Position numbers and translations under genes: made by a program
Notes under the pieces: generated by a model
What the model saw: the letters and a program-made list of their open reading frames with translations, nothing else
What the model was told of the DNA's origin: nothing
The model's database searches: none
In this document: positions 43,886-55,002 of the stretch, piece by piece
Position numbering within the stretch: the stretch's first letter is position 1
How the letters are laid out: the number at the start of each line of letters is the position of its first letter
Assembly (NCBI GenBank): GCA_037501455.1
Contig: CM074858.1
Location: 46,187,001-46,251,000, forward strand
DNA: 64,000 nucleotides
Source of the DNA: Lantana camara
Lineage: Eukaryota > Streptophyta > Magnoliopsida > Lamiales > Verbenaceae
Direction: 5' to 3'

Positions 43886-45525
43886 TCATGTCTTTGGAAT
43901 GTCCTCTGCTCGGATTCGCAGCTGATAGTATCCCTGTCTTAAATCCAATTTCGAATACACCTTAGAACCCTGGAGTATATCGAATAACTCCTCGATATGT
44001 GGGAGGGGATACTTGTTCTTGATAGTCATCCTGTTCAACTCTCTGTAATCGATGCACATTCTTAGAGTCCCGTCCTTTTTCTTTACAAACAACACCGGTG
44101 CTCCCCACGGCGAAGAACTTGGCCGAATGTACCCAACTTCCAATAAGGCCTCAAGCTGAACTTTTAGTTCCTTTAATTCGGCTGGAGCCATCCGGTACGG
44201 AGTCTTTGAATACGGCTCGGCATTTGGGAAAAGATCAATCACGAACTCAATCTCCCGTTCAGGAGGCAAAGAATCCAATTTCTCTGGGAATACCTCGGGG
44301 AAATCCTTCACCACTTCAGTGTCCTCTAATTTTACCTGATCTTTCGGCTTGTTCAGAATATAGGCGATGAACCCTGTAGCCCCGTCTCTGACTAACCTCT
44401 GAGCCTCTGAAAACGAGAGTAGGGGCACGGTCTTGGAAGTACAGCCCGTAACAACCTCTGTCCCCAACAGAACCTTCTTGGCCCGACAATCCACGGTAGC
44501 ACAATGCCTGTATAACCATTCCATCCCCAAAATAGCTCCATATCTTTCCATCGGCATAACAATAAAATCTGTCAGAAACTCCCGGCCTTCAATCACAACT
44601 GGAACATCCCTGTAAACCTGATCCGTCTCTCGCCTACTACCGAAAGGAGTACTAACTATATAACGCACAGAAGTACACATAGCAGGCAAAGACAAGGTAA
44701 TAGCAATAGAATGCGCAAGAAAGGAGTGTGTAGCTCCTGGATCAAATAATGTATGGATGTTCGTGCCATGAATGCAAATAATACCTTCAACTACTGCAGC
44801 GGGGTCAATATCAACATCCTGCTCCTCTCCAGCAAGTGCATAAGCCCGAGCTCTCACCAGTGGTCTCGGTCCTGCAGGTGGTGGATCCTGACGATCCGGA
44901 CAACCATCAACCAGGTGCTCGTTACTCCCGCAAATCAAACATAGGCCTAACCGACGCCTGCAGTTATCATAGGTGTGTGTAGGATGTCCACACCATGTAC
45001 ATCTCGGTCTCTGGGGTGGCTGGGGTGGTGCTGGAGCTCTCGGACCCTTCGGAACTGGCCCGGTATACTTAGGTTTCTTCCCCGAGTCCCTCTGTGCTGG
45101 AGGTGCCGAATAAACCATCGGCCTCTTTCCTGAGCTCGATCCCTGACCTGCTCTGGAGCCTGAAGCCTGTCCTGCTCGCTGAGTAGCCCTCCTAGCACTA
45201 TCAGAATCTTCAACCTTTAGGGCCTTTGCAGTAGCCTTTGCCCAGGTACTGGTATTAGTAGCTTTCAGTGCATCCTGAATGTCTGGTCTCAACCCCTGAA
45301 CAAACTGCATCGCTTTGTGAAAGTCATCGTTCGCTATGTTGGGTGCATAGCGAGAAAGCCTCTCGAACTCGGCGATGTACTGACCCACGGACCTGCCTCC
45401 CTGTTTTAATTCTGTAAACTCCCTCAACCTGCGGGTACGGGAAGCTGGAGGAATATACTTGTTTCTAAACTCCCGTACAAAGACCTCCCAGGTAATCTCG
45501 GTCCCTGCTGCCTGCAGAACAATCT
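43886..45525 (-). pseudogene. Family D gag C-terminal part, protease and RT N-terminal part
   Basis: On the minus strand the frame is open from the gag deletion junction near 45525 to a TGA at 43886-43888. gag: [19 protein letters not shown], then two CCHC zinc knuckles ([14 protein letters not shown] and [14 protein letters not shown]). Protease: [15 protein letters not shown] with the catalytic aspartate. RT start: [40 protein letters not shown] and [14 protein letters not shown]. The stop falls just after IPKT, in the block before [10 protein letters not shown], so it would truncate RT. One base change from a serine codon would explain it. It is continuous in frame with 41423-43885. Confidence 0.9.
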
Positions 45526-45660
45526 CTGTACTGCATTCATAAAATCGTGGGGCTGTGCCTGAGCAGGTGGAGGAGGTGGTGATCTCTCGCGGCGATGATG
45601 TCGGCGATGGTGATGCCTGTGCCTCGAGGATCGGTCACTAGAACGTCTGTCATGCTCCAT
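45424..45660 (-). pseudogene. Family D gag, N-terminal fragment
   Basis: It starts at the ATG 45658-45660 with a basic, histidine-rich leader ([17 protein letters not shown]), proline-rich spacer and DFMNAV, as in the gag at 55003-55968. After DFMNAV about 90 residues present in that gag are missing, and the frame shifts near 45525; the remaining residues to 45424 are out of frame. The capsid core is therefore disrupted. Confidence 0.85.
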
Positions 45661-45926
45661 CCTGAAATTAGATCACTAAACATGCGTGGTTCGGTCAATA
45701 AATGCAAATGTGTGCACGGAATTTCCATAATATTTCCATAATATCAAGTAGCACGTATTCAAGGAAAATCAAGTAGTGCAATTAATACGAATAAGGGAGT
45801 AAATCAAGTAGATCAACCCAATGCAGACTCCCAAATACCACATAATCCTATGCCGTGCGACCTAAACTGACTCGACACGACTCGAGAACCTCGGTTTTGC
45901 AACCGGGCTCTGATACCACCTGTAGA
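45661..45926 (-). other. Family D 5' untranslated leader
   Basis: Leader between primer site and gag ATG. No ORF or structure stands out. It includes the primer site 45907-45918. Confidence 0.7.
45907..45918 (-). promoter_or_regulatory. Primer binding site, initiator Met-tRNA type (family D)
   Basis: GCTCTGATACCA on the plus strand, sense TGGTATCAGAGC, 8 nt from the 5' LTR. Confidence 0.92.
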
Positions 45927-48610
45927 TGTAGCACCCTAAACCCCAAGGCGCCACATCCCCCGCACTATAGCCTCGATCCACGTATGAAATGGACAGTTCA
46001 TACATAAACCAAGACCACAGCGAACGGGTGACAATAGAAATGACGCTCTAGGCGGGACACTCTCCCCAACATAATCAACAAACATGAATAGAAAAGCGGA
46101 AGCAATAAAGTTATTCCTCCAAATATATATAGGTACTATATTTGTTACATAGATACATATAGGTACCAATTTTCTATCAATACATTGTCATATCTTCAAT
46201 AATATACATCAATAGGTATTCAAAAGCTGTCAATCGTGAACATAACATGATATCCGACAAAATATAGATACATGAGAGGTGCAACACTAGACCCGTGATA
46301 ATGCAGGACTCGACCAACTCCCGCCTAGCACAACCACGCTCAAAAAGGCACCTGAAAAGTGGAGTATCAGTCTACCGAAGACTGAGTGAGGGGCAATAAA
46401 TAAATATAACACACATTACATGCAAATTGTAGCCTCGGGTGAAGACTTGAGCATAAAATAAAATAGATATATAATTCAATAAGTTTAATCTTTGCCCGAG
46501 ATTACAACCCACCATTTTAACACTTTTATTTAATCATGCTTGTCAATCTCATGAACATGTGGCCCCGGCGAGTAAGGGCAATCTCCAACCGAACTCCCAA
46601 TCGTGAACAATACGTGATCATGCTTGCTTGCTTGATAAATAAGTGATCATGCAATATATTTTAGTGCTCACATAGACAATTTCATTCTTGAAAACATGCA
46701 ATAACCCGAGGATAACCCGACATTCCGGATTAATCCCCAGTCTCCTTCTTCCTCCGGGTGATAGCGAGTTTGCAAGGCTCGACTATCCACGACATGGTGT
46801 GTGTAGAGGACATGACCCTCTAGACACGGAACTCCTTCCACCACTAATCTCCTAGTGGCTTCGGGGTTGATCCCAACAATGTGAGGATAATTCAGGAGTT
46901 ACCCGTCAGCCCTTGCTTTCCCGGTTGGCTCAAGAATTACCCTCGGGCCCACGTGCAATCATGTACTCGCCAAACATGCTTGAAAATCATGACAATCGAT
47001 ACATTCTTGCTTGAAACATTTATTACTTTGAAAACGTTTATAAGTATACTAGGTTTTGGCCGAAAATTAGCACATAAGGGTTATAGGATTCGTTTTACCA
47101 AAACAAAACCTCACCTTTCTTGCAAAATATAATAAATAAGCGTTCTAAGGAGCTCGCTCCCCGTCCACGCCCTCGTGACCTGTGCAAACACGACATATGA
47201 ACATGAGACATGGACTAAAATGGCCAAAATGTGACGAACGGCGAAAACGTGTCGAGACGACCATGAAAATGCAATGTGGTATTATAACTTTTCGTTTCAC
47301 ATCATATTAACACATATTATAGCAATTCGGGGTCAAAGAAGTCGTCGGATCGAGGGGTCAAAATCGTAATTTTATGCAGTGAATTTTGTTCTGTCAGCCC
47401 CTTGGGAACGGCCGTTCCAGGCTTCCTTTGAAAACTGGGAACGGTCGTTCCCGTTGCCCAGAAAACGCGGCAACGTTTTTAATTTTAAAAGCGCGCCTAC
47501 GCTGGGAACGGCCCTTCCGGTTCCAAGGCCAAAGTGGGAACGGCCGTTCCCGTAGTCGGCCGCGCATATTTTGAAAAGGGATGGGAACGCCCGTTCCCAC
47601 CAAGCCTTGAGGCTGGGAACGGTCGTTCCCTGCTTCTGCAACTGAAAAACAGAGCAGAAACAGGGGAAGCTCTCGGGAAGAAAACAACCAAGCAACAAAA
47701 ATCCATTTTTGATCCCCAAATGCTATAATTTCTGGAAACATGATGCAAATATGTTCAATAGACACTAATATAACATTTAAACACATAGAACATGCTATAT
47801 CAACAAGATTTCAAGGTTTCATGGACATGATCACACTAGCTCAATCTTGCCAAATATCCAAGGTTTCAAGCTAGAAATCATGCAATAATTCAAGTTATAA
47901 TCATTCAATCATGCTTTGCACAACACATAACTCATATATCCTAAAATTCCTAAACCCTAGCATATACAAATATGATCAACTCATCCATTCAAGCTCACAC
48001 CAACCTTGAAAATGGAAAGAAATGAAGAAATGGATGATGATGATGATGAACCCTCAATTTCCTTGAAAGATTTCTTGAAATCTTGATGATTGATGCAAAA
48101 GATCACTCCTTCCTTTCTTCCCTTTTGGAACCGAGAGAGATGAAATATGTTTGGCAAATTTTGGTTGAAAATGATCAAAGAATGTGGGAGAAGAGATGAT
48201 ATCGATACATTCCATTCTTGGTTTGAGTGAAAATTGTCAAATTGCCAATTAATCCTCGAAGTTCCTAAGTTATACAATTAAGTATGCCATGATTTAAAAT
48301 ATGCTCAATTTGGTCCTTAGAAATCATGCAATTAAGTCCCTAATATTTTAGAAAGTATTTAACTAGGGACAATTGAGTAATTCTATCACTCTCGGTAATT
48401 GATTTCATGCGAGAAAGATTTTTCGTGTCATGCAATAGTATTTTGAATGATATAAAATCATATAATTGTTATAAATTATGTTTCATGAATTTTTCAAAAA
48501 TATGAATGCCACGTATGAATATTATGAAATTAAAAGAAATAAAATCAAACCTACTCTCAAAACGCACACGTGGCGTGCTTACCTGTTCATCCGGAAACCG
48601 AGGCGTTACA
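45927..48610 (-). repeat. Family D 5' LTR
   Basis: 2684 bp, collinear with the 3' LTR. The differences are near 46133 (C/T), 46724 (T/C), 47380 and 47397, 47474, 47626 and 48555. It carries the hairpin at 46367-46385 and the palindrome set at 47404-47630. Confidence 0.95.
47404..47630. repeat. Six paired palindromes, 5' LTR copy
   Basis: Same set as 40178-40404, starting at 47404, 47437, 47504, 47536, 47583 and 47615. The last reads GGGAACGGTCGTTCCC, one base closer to perfect symmetry than its partner at 40389. Confidence 0.85.
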
Positions 48611-49259
48611 TGTCTCATATGAGCTAACTCTATAATCTTTGATATAGGCTCAAAAGGGTGTCACCATATAGACACCTGAACCACGGCCTATGTTGGGATT
48701 ACACAAGTGGCATATGTAGAAGTAGTAGAATAAACAAAGGACCTACACTTGTTGCAAGAACAAGAATGATCTCTTACTGATTGAGTTATTCGTAGTCCAT
48801 TAAACTTAAACCCTTGGCCAAGGTGGATAAAAGATCAAGACATCAAGAAAATGGGGTTTTCTTGGATTGAGATCTAAATGGATATGAAATAAACTTAACT
48901 TTAAAGATCAAGAATATTTAGGCTCTGAGAATATTCCCATGCCTTAGTTCTTGATTGAGAGATGGAGTTGTAGGAGGATCGTATTTCACTGTATGTTATT
49001 GACTGAAAGGTTCTTCGATTCATTTCGTTATTCGGCTAGGGGTCACACATCCATTGCTAGATTACGATAGTGTGATCTATGAAGTGATTAATTAATTAGT
49101 GAATTAATTAATTACTGTCACTGCTAATCGAATAATGAACATATAGGGTCACACACAAATGCCAGGACACGAGGGTTATGGTAGGATGTTAATATGATTA
49201 ACGAAGGATCAAAATGTTGATCGAAGAAGGTAAAATACCTCGCCACGAGTCACGGTAAT

Positions 49260-49328
49260 GACGTGACTGCCACGTGTAATTGACACGTGAGTCACACGTG
49301 TGTTGCACACGTGTCACGGATGACGTGG
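49260..49328 (+). promoter_or_regulatory. G-box/ABRE-like cluster in the copia LTR
   Basis: Four perfect CACGTG hexamers at 49271, 49284, 49295 and 49308, flanked by GACGTGAC (49260) and GACGTGG (49322). CACGTG is the core bound by plant bZIP and bHLH factors (ABA, light, stress responses). The cluster lies about 370-430 bp upstream of the TATA box, in the enhancer part of the LTR. Confidence 0.7.
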
Positions 49329-49688
49329 CTTAGGCGTGTGGAATTATTCCACACGCGAATTCTTTTCTAGAATTAATTAATTAAATTGTAATTAATTAAT
49401 TTAAGTCTTTTAATTAATTTTGAATTAATTATTAAGATTTTATTTCTCAAGCTTAACCCAATAAATAATTAATTGAGAATTAATTAATTTATCAAATCTT
49501 GACATTTAGCTTTAGGAAAGTTGAAAAGTCTAACTTCCTATTGTAGGAGAGATAAAGTTATTCTTGCAAGACTTGGAGAACAAGTTGGGAACTTATTTTC
49601 TCCAATTAAATTAAATAATTAATTAGTTAATTAGTGAGCAAGAAAACAAAGCCCATTAGGTTTAGGAAACCCTAAGGGGCTCGATCCA

Positions 49689-49708
49689 CACTAGTATAAA
49701 TACTAGTG
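49689..49708 (+). promoter_or_regulatory. Copia LTR TATA box inside a perfect inverted repeat
   Basis: CACTAGTA, TAAA, TACTAGTG: 8-bp perfect arms around TATAAAT (49695-49701). Transcription would start about 30 bp on, near ATTCTTTAGACC. Confidence 0.65.
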
Positions 49709-50050
49709 GTGGTGCTTCTCTTATTCTTTAGACCAACACTCACGAAGTGTTAAGTTTTTGAGAAAAATAAAAGAAAAGTTTTCAAAGCAAAACCCTAGCC
49801 TTTAAGACAAGTTATAGAACTAGCATTCTCACTTGCTTGATCGTGTTCTAGGACTGGTGTGGATACGCTTTAGAGGATCGCTGCTTTGGGATATATTGAG
49901 AACCGTTCAAGGGACATTCCGCTTGAATGGTGTTCAGTAGGCGGTACTGACATCACTAGAAAGCTTCAATCTACGTAAGTTTCTAAACACCCTAAGATAC
50001 AGTACGAGAATTGCAAGTCCATGATCAATCCTTTTGGAAAAATTTTAATT

Positions 50051-51431
50051 TTCCGCTGCTAGTTTAGGTGAATTTAAATCCTTTTGGTAAATTTTAATTT
50101 TAATTTCAATCCTTTTGGTAAATTTAAATAAAAGTGGAATCATGCTAGTTTAGGTGATCATGGGTTAGTCTTATGTATGTTTTAAATTTTGCACATGAAT
50201 GTTTTTGAATTGGGGTCGGAGCCCCATAGTTGCGTGTTTTCAATTGGGGTTGGAGCCCTACTTATGTGCGTACTGTTATGTGTTTATTATGTGGCTTTCC
50301 TTATTATTGTTTTTGGGCCGGTGTATGCCCCGTGTACTTGTCTATGGCCAATATGAAGATTGAGCGATATTACTTTATGTAAAGAGAGTAGAACTTAGAA
50401 AGTGAGGTTTTTTATTTTCATTTTGGAGATAAGCACCCATGGAACACGAAGGATCCACAAGGAGCACTTGAAGAACGGTGGCCATGAGAAGACCCCTCAA
50501 AATGTTGAGGAGGGTTTCTATTAATGTAATAGATAGGGTTGTTTTCCATTAAATTCTGTACCCCTATGTGATATCAACTGTCTTATGTGGCATGAATGTT
50601 AGAACTCGTGATTTTGGAGTGGCACCCGAAATCACATATAAGATAGGATACCCATGATCATCTCATAATTAGTATCACGCTAGGACATGTTATCTGCTAA
50701 TTGCTTCTGTGATGCACTTTACATGAAATTGCATTAAACAAGACAATTAAAATTTGGATAACATTATATGTTGGTGAGGTCATTCGGAAATCCCTTTTAA
50801 ATATTGAGCTAAATTCGAATAAATAGGCATTTTATCACGGTAATAAAATTCCTAGCATTCCATCAATAGGATTTAGGACTTAATAAGTGAACCTAGTTGC
50901 TGTCTCACGAGTCGTGGGGTAATTAGTGGATCTTATTAACTTTTAGTTTCCTGATTAATTATTTTATAATCAATATTTCTTAACCATTTTAGAATGGGCG
51001 ATGTCTCACGAGTCGTGGGTCGTTCCGGACTAAGTTTGGTTGAGATCTTATGATTGATGGGTCTAGCTCAACACTGAAGTAGGTATGGATGTCTCACGAG
51101 TCGTGGGTCCATAGTCGAAAGATCAGTGATGCAAAACATTACTGGGAATTCAATGGGAGATCGAATTGGTAATTAGTACCTACCTAAGAATCTTAGACCT
51201 TTGGATGTCTCACGAGTCGTGCGTCCAAAACTATGATTGCTTGGGATCCTAGTACCCACTGAGAAAATAAGTTTCTTCTAAAGTCGTTGGGATTTCTGGA
51301 CTTTCTAAAAACAGTGGGAGAACATATTTCTAAAGACCTTGATAATATGTATAATCGTTGTTATTCAGCATGCTCATGTTTTCTCTGTTTTTCCATTTAG
51401 GTTGCAGTTCTGTGATTCTCTACAAACTGAA
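50051..51431 (+). other. Copia leader between LTR and gag, with internal repeats
   Basis: A long untranslated region. GCTAGTTTAGGTGA occurs at 50058 and 50144, and ATCCTTTTGG at 50028, 50078 and 50109, indicating an old duplication of about 86 bp near the LTR edge. Four copies of TGTCTCACGAGTCGTG start at 50901, 51002, 51090 and 51206. GAATTGGGGTYGGAGCCC occurs twice near 50210 and 50250. No gene seen. Confidence 0.6.
50901..51225 (+). repeat. Four copies of TGTCTCACGAGTCGTG in the copia leader
   Basis: Starts at 50901, 51002, 51090 and 51206; spacing 101, 88 and 116. The core CACGA-G-TCGTG is an 11-bp palindrome with a central mismatch. The sequence between copies is unrelated, so the word, not a longer unit, is what is kept. 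Confidence 0.75.
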
Positions 51432-52367
51432 ATGGCAACCAAAAACCCTTTGGTATCCATCCTCGAATCAAACAAGTTGACGGGGCCCAATTACTCTGAT
51501 TGGCTTCGGAATCTAAAGATAGTTTTAGATTCTGAGAAGAGAAGATATGTTCTCTTCGAGGAAGAGCCTACGCCTGAGGGTGCGGCTCCGACTCGGGCCG
51601 AAAGAGACGCGATTTTGAAATGGTCTGAAGACAATCTTCAAGCCTGTTGCCTCATGCTAGCTAACATGTCTCCGGACATGCAAAGGCAACATGAGTCTAT
51701 GGAATACGCTTGGGAGATTTATGACCATCTTGAGCAATTGTACCGCCCCAAAGAGCATGTTCTAAGGTACAACACCTCTAAGGAGCTCTTTGATCTCAGA
51801 ATGAAAGAAGGTACAACTGTCCACGGACATGGGCTTAAGTTCCTCGCTTTGAACGAGAAACTTACTTCCATGGAGATGCCTCTAAGCGAGGACCTCGCCG
51901 TGGACTTGTTGCTCGCATCGCTTCCACCATCATTCAATTCTTTCGTGCTGAACTTCAACATCAATCATGCTCATGCTACTGTCGCTGAGCTGATTAGTCA
52001 GCTTGTGACTGCTCAAGTCACGATAAAGAAGGATAACAAAATAATGATGGTCACATCCTCTTCTAAGCCTTCTAAAAGCAAATGGAAGAAAGTTCCCAAG
52101 AAGAAGGGATCTCTTAAACCAGATGGAGGGGTTAAAAAGAGAAAGGCCAAGAAGAAAAGGGATCAGAGAGAGGACGTTTGCCACCACTGTGGCAAGAAAG
52201 GGCATTGGAAGAGGAACTGCCAAGAGTACAAGGATACTCTAAAGAAAGGTGTGTTTATTGTTGAAGTAAATCTATCTATTGATTCTAATTCTTGGGTACT
52301 TGATACCGAATGTGGAGCTCATATCTGTAATGATGTACAGATGTTAAACGAGGTTCGGCAGCTCGAA
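51432..52367 (+). pseudogene. Copia gag and start of protease, cut by insertion
   Basis: It begins at the ATG 51432 (MATKNPLVSILESNKL); I prefer it to the in-frame ATG at 51339 because the preceding residues look like leader. Residues 15-200 form a typical copia gag (UBN2-type) domain: LTGPNYSDWLRNLKIVL, then CLMLANMS, AWEIYDHLEQLY and LLLASLPPSFNSFVLNF. A lysine-rich linker and one CCHC knuckle (CHHCGKKGHWKRNC) follow, then the protease start (SWVLDTECGAHIC, catalytic D-T with the usual G changed to E). The frame is open until the gag-only gypsy element enters at 52368 with duplication TCGAA, and continues in the same frame at 58684. Confidence 0.9.
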
Positions 52368-53157
52368 TGTAACGCCCCAATTTTCAATTATGCAATATGT
52401 GAATTAATTTCCAAATATGACTTAATTGTTTAATTGCATAATTGTCCTTAAGTGGTCATTTTATTAATTTGAGGACCTAATTGCATGGAATAGTTATGGA
52501 CTTAATTGATCAATTTCCATGGGATTGAACTTGATTACATAACTTACATAGTGGAGGGATTAAATTGCAATTTGTGCCTAGTCTTATAATATCTAGCATA
52601 TTTCTTCCATGAGCTCATTTCATGTTATCACTACACTCCTTGCTTCCTTTCTTTTACCGATTCATAAACCCTACCAAGAGGAAGAGGATTTCATCATTTT
52701 GAAGCTTGGATTCAAGGGTTAATTGCATAAATTGAAGCATCATCATCATCATCATCACAACTTCATCTCTTCTCCTTCTTCTCATTCATTCAAGATATGA
52801 GCTTTAGTTGGGGAAATACATGAATATATATGAGAGCTAGGGTTGTGTGTTGAGCTTGGCAATTTATGTTTGAGTTGTGGAAAGCATGATTACATGGTTC
52901 TAGCTATGATTTGATGCATATATTGTGAAGGTTATATGCTTGGGGCATGAGTTCATATGTGGGTTCTAAAGTGTTGATTCTTGATGATTAATGAGAGATA
53001 TGAATGTTTATGTTAGATTTTATTGTATACTAAGCATGTATACATGTTATTTCATGTTTTAGAGGCATTTTGGTGCTTCGAAGTGGTGTTTTGTTGTTGT
53101 TCTTGTCTTGGCCGAAACTCCCCTGCATCTGTTCTGTTTCTGTAATGTCCAGAAACT

Positions 53158-53385
53158 GGGAACGGTCGTTCCCGCCTTAGTGCATTTTGGGAACGGGCGT
53201 TCCCAGGCATCTGTGTGTGGTTGGGCCAGCGAGACTGGGAACGACCGTTTCCACTTTGGCCTGTTAGCCGAAAGGGCCGTTCCCAGCCCAAAGCGTGTTT
53301 TATTTTATAAAACGCTGGCGCGTTTCTGAAGGGCCATGGGAACGACCCTTCCCATTTTCAAAGGGAAGCCGGAACGGCCGTTCCC
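53158..53385. repeat. Six paired palindromes, gag-only element 5' LTR
   Basis: Starts at 53158, 53189, 53237, 53269, 53338 and 53370. Spacing is 31, 48, 32, 69 and 32, which is the family D arrangement read in the sense direction (32, 47, 32, 67, 33). Several have lost symmetry (GAACGACCGTTTCC, AAAGGGCCGTTCCC). Confidence 0.83.
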
Positions 53386-54347
53386 ATGCGTCTGACAGAA
53401 CAAAATATTCTGCATAAAATTGTATTTTTAGCATCTCGTTCCAACGGCTTCTTTGACCCCGATTTGATATTATATGATCTAAAATGAAGTGAAACAAGAT
53501 ATTTTCATGGTACATTATATCATACTCGTCGTCTCGTTGTATTTCGCCGTTCGTCCTACTTGGTACATTTTGAGTCGTGTCTTATGTACACTTGTCTTTG
53601 TTGCACAGACCGGCACGCCAGTGACGTGGAGTGGGCTTCTTAGGCCGTGCCTTTCTCTTTAAATTGTCGGTACAGGTGAGGTTTAATTGCTAGATATCTA
53701 GAACCATTACAACCCTATGTGATGTTTTAAGTCAAAAGGTATATATATCTATAGTTTTCCAAACTCTATTGAATTGCATATGATTTACCGAATTGTATTG
53801 TATTGTATTGATTGACCGTGTTTTGGGCGAGTATATTGTACCGTGCACTGTGGGCCCGAGAGTTAGTGTTTGAGCCAACCGGGAAAGCATGGGCTGACGG
53901 GTAACTCTTACACTCCTCGCTACCGTGGGGATGAACCCTGAATCCACCAGGAGGTTTGGTGGAGGAAGGAGTCCCGTGCGTGGGAGTCATGTCCCCGACG
54001 TACACCGTGTTTACCGTGGATGGATCGGGCCTTCCAAACCCACCATCATTGGAGGAAGAAGGAGTTGTTGAAACTGCTACGTGTGCACTGTAATTGATTG
54101 CATGACCACTTAATTAATTAATGAAAAGTATCGTGATTGTACACTGTCGGAGTAAGGTTGGAGAATGCCCTCACTCGCCGGGCCACTGATTGATTGATTG
54201 ATTGAAATGATTGATTGTTAAATCTGATAGTTATAATCTCGGGCGAGCTTTATGTTGTTATTGAACTTAGGTTGTTTTGTTTATAAAACCTTACCCGAGG
54301 TTATGACTTGCATGTTATCTGAGCTTATATATTATTATGCCCCTCGC

Positions 54348-54366
54348 TCAGTCTTGTGGAGACTGA
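54348..54366 (+). promoter_or_regulatory. Conserved LTR hairpin TCAGTCT/AGACTGA (gag-only element)
   Basis: 7-bp stem, loop TGTGG, preceded by GCCCCTCGC and followed by a pyrimidine-rich run and TTTTGCAGG, which looks like a 3' splice site. It is repeated at 58277-58295. Confidence 0.65.
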
Positions 54367-54756
54367 CACCTCACCTTTCAGTTTTGCAGGTTGTGTGCTA
54401 GGCGGGATTGGTGTCGAGTCCAGTCTTTCATTTTGGGTCTAGCACGTGTCCATCCTACTTTGGCATATGTATTGTTATCTACTGCTTTATGAAATGTTAT
54501 ATATGTGAGAGATGATAATGTATTGATAGGAGATTGGAAGTGGTTTGCTTGTTAAAGACTTGATATTAATGCATCTCAGTTTATTTTCTGTTGTGATAAT
54601 TGGTTTGGGGTTAGTCCCGCCTAGCTAGTTAGCATTTATTCTCTTGTCACCCGTTCGCTATGGCTTAGTTCATGTATGGATTATCCATTTCATATGTGGA
54701 CTGGGCTCTAGTGCGGGGGATGTGACACCTTTGCGCTTCGGGTGTTACATCTTAGG

Positions 54757-54768
54757 TGGTATCAGAGC
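54757..54768 (+). promoter_or_regulatory. Primer binding site, initiator Met-tRNA type (gag-only element)
   Basis: TGGTATCAGAGC, 7 nt after the LTR edge at 54749. Confidence 0.92.
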
Positions 54769-55002
54769 CCGGTTGCAAAACCGGGTCTCTAGTGTCGTGT
54801 CGAGTCGCGTCTAGGTCGTGCGGCATAGGAATTAATTGTCAACTTGAGAGTCTTGCATCTTTAACTGAAATTATTTGATTTATTTGAATTATTTGAGTAA
54901 CTTGAAGTCTTTGAATTATGTGAATTATTTGTGACTTGAGACTTATTTGCAACCATTAGCATCCACTAATTCGACATGCATCCTTAGTGTCTTGATTACA
55001 GG

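Larger units (their letters stand above)
38701..48610 (-). mobile_element. Complete, young Tekay-like chromovirus (family D), 9910 bp
   Basis: The LTRs at 38701-41384 and 45927-48610 are both 2684 bp, and the target duplication is TGTCT (38696-38700 and 48611-48615). On the minus strand: 5' LTR, primer site 45918-45907, gag-pol 45660-41423, hairpin and polypurine tract 41422-41385, 3' LTR. I count seven differences between the LTRs (about 99.7% identity). With commonly used plant rates this puts insertion at roughly 0.1-0.2 million years. The C-terminal chromodomain and domain order PR-RT-RH-INT-CHD place it among chromoviruses, Tekay/Del branch. gag has an internal deletion and pol one stop codon, so it is not autonomous in its present form. 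Confidence 0.95.
48616..50050 (+). repeat. Copia 5' LTR, second part
   Basis: Continuation of the LTR after the family D insertion (48611-48615 is the duplicated TGTCT). It holds a G-box cluster (49260-49328), AT-rich DNA with repeated TTAATTAA words, a TATA box (49695) and a transcribed leader with ACCAACACTCACGAAG at about 49732. The 3' edge is uncertain; the only guide is TTTTAATTTTCCGCTGC near 50042-50059. No primer site follows at the expected place. Confidence 0.55.
52368..54749 (+). repeat. Gag-only element 5' LTR
   Basis: 2382 bp, from TGTAACGCCCC to GGTGTTACA. It has a hairpin TCAGTCT/AGACTGA at 54348-54366 and palindromes at 53158-53385. Confidence 0.93.
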
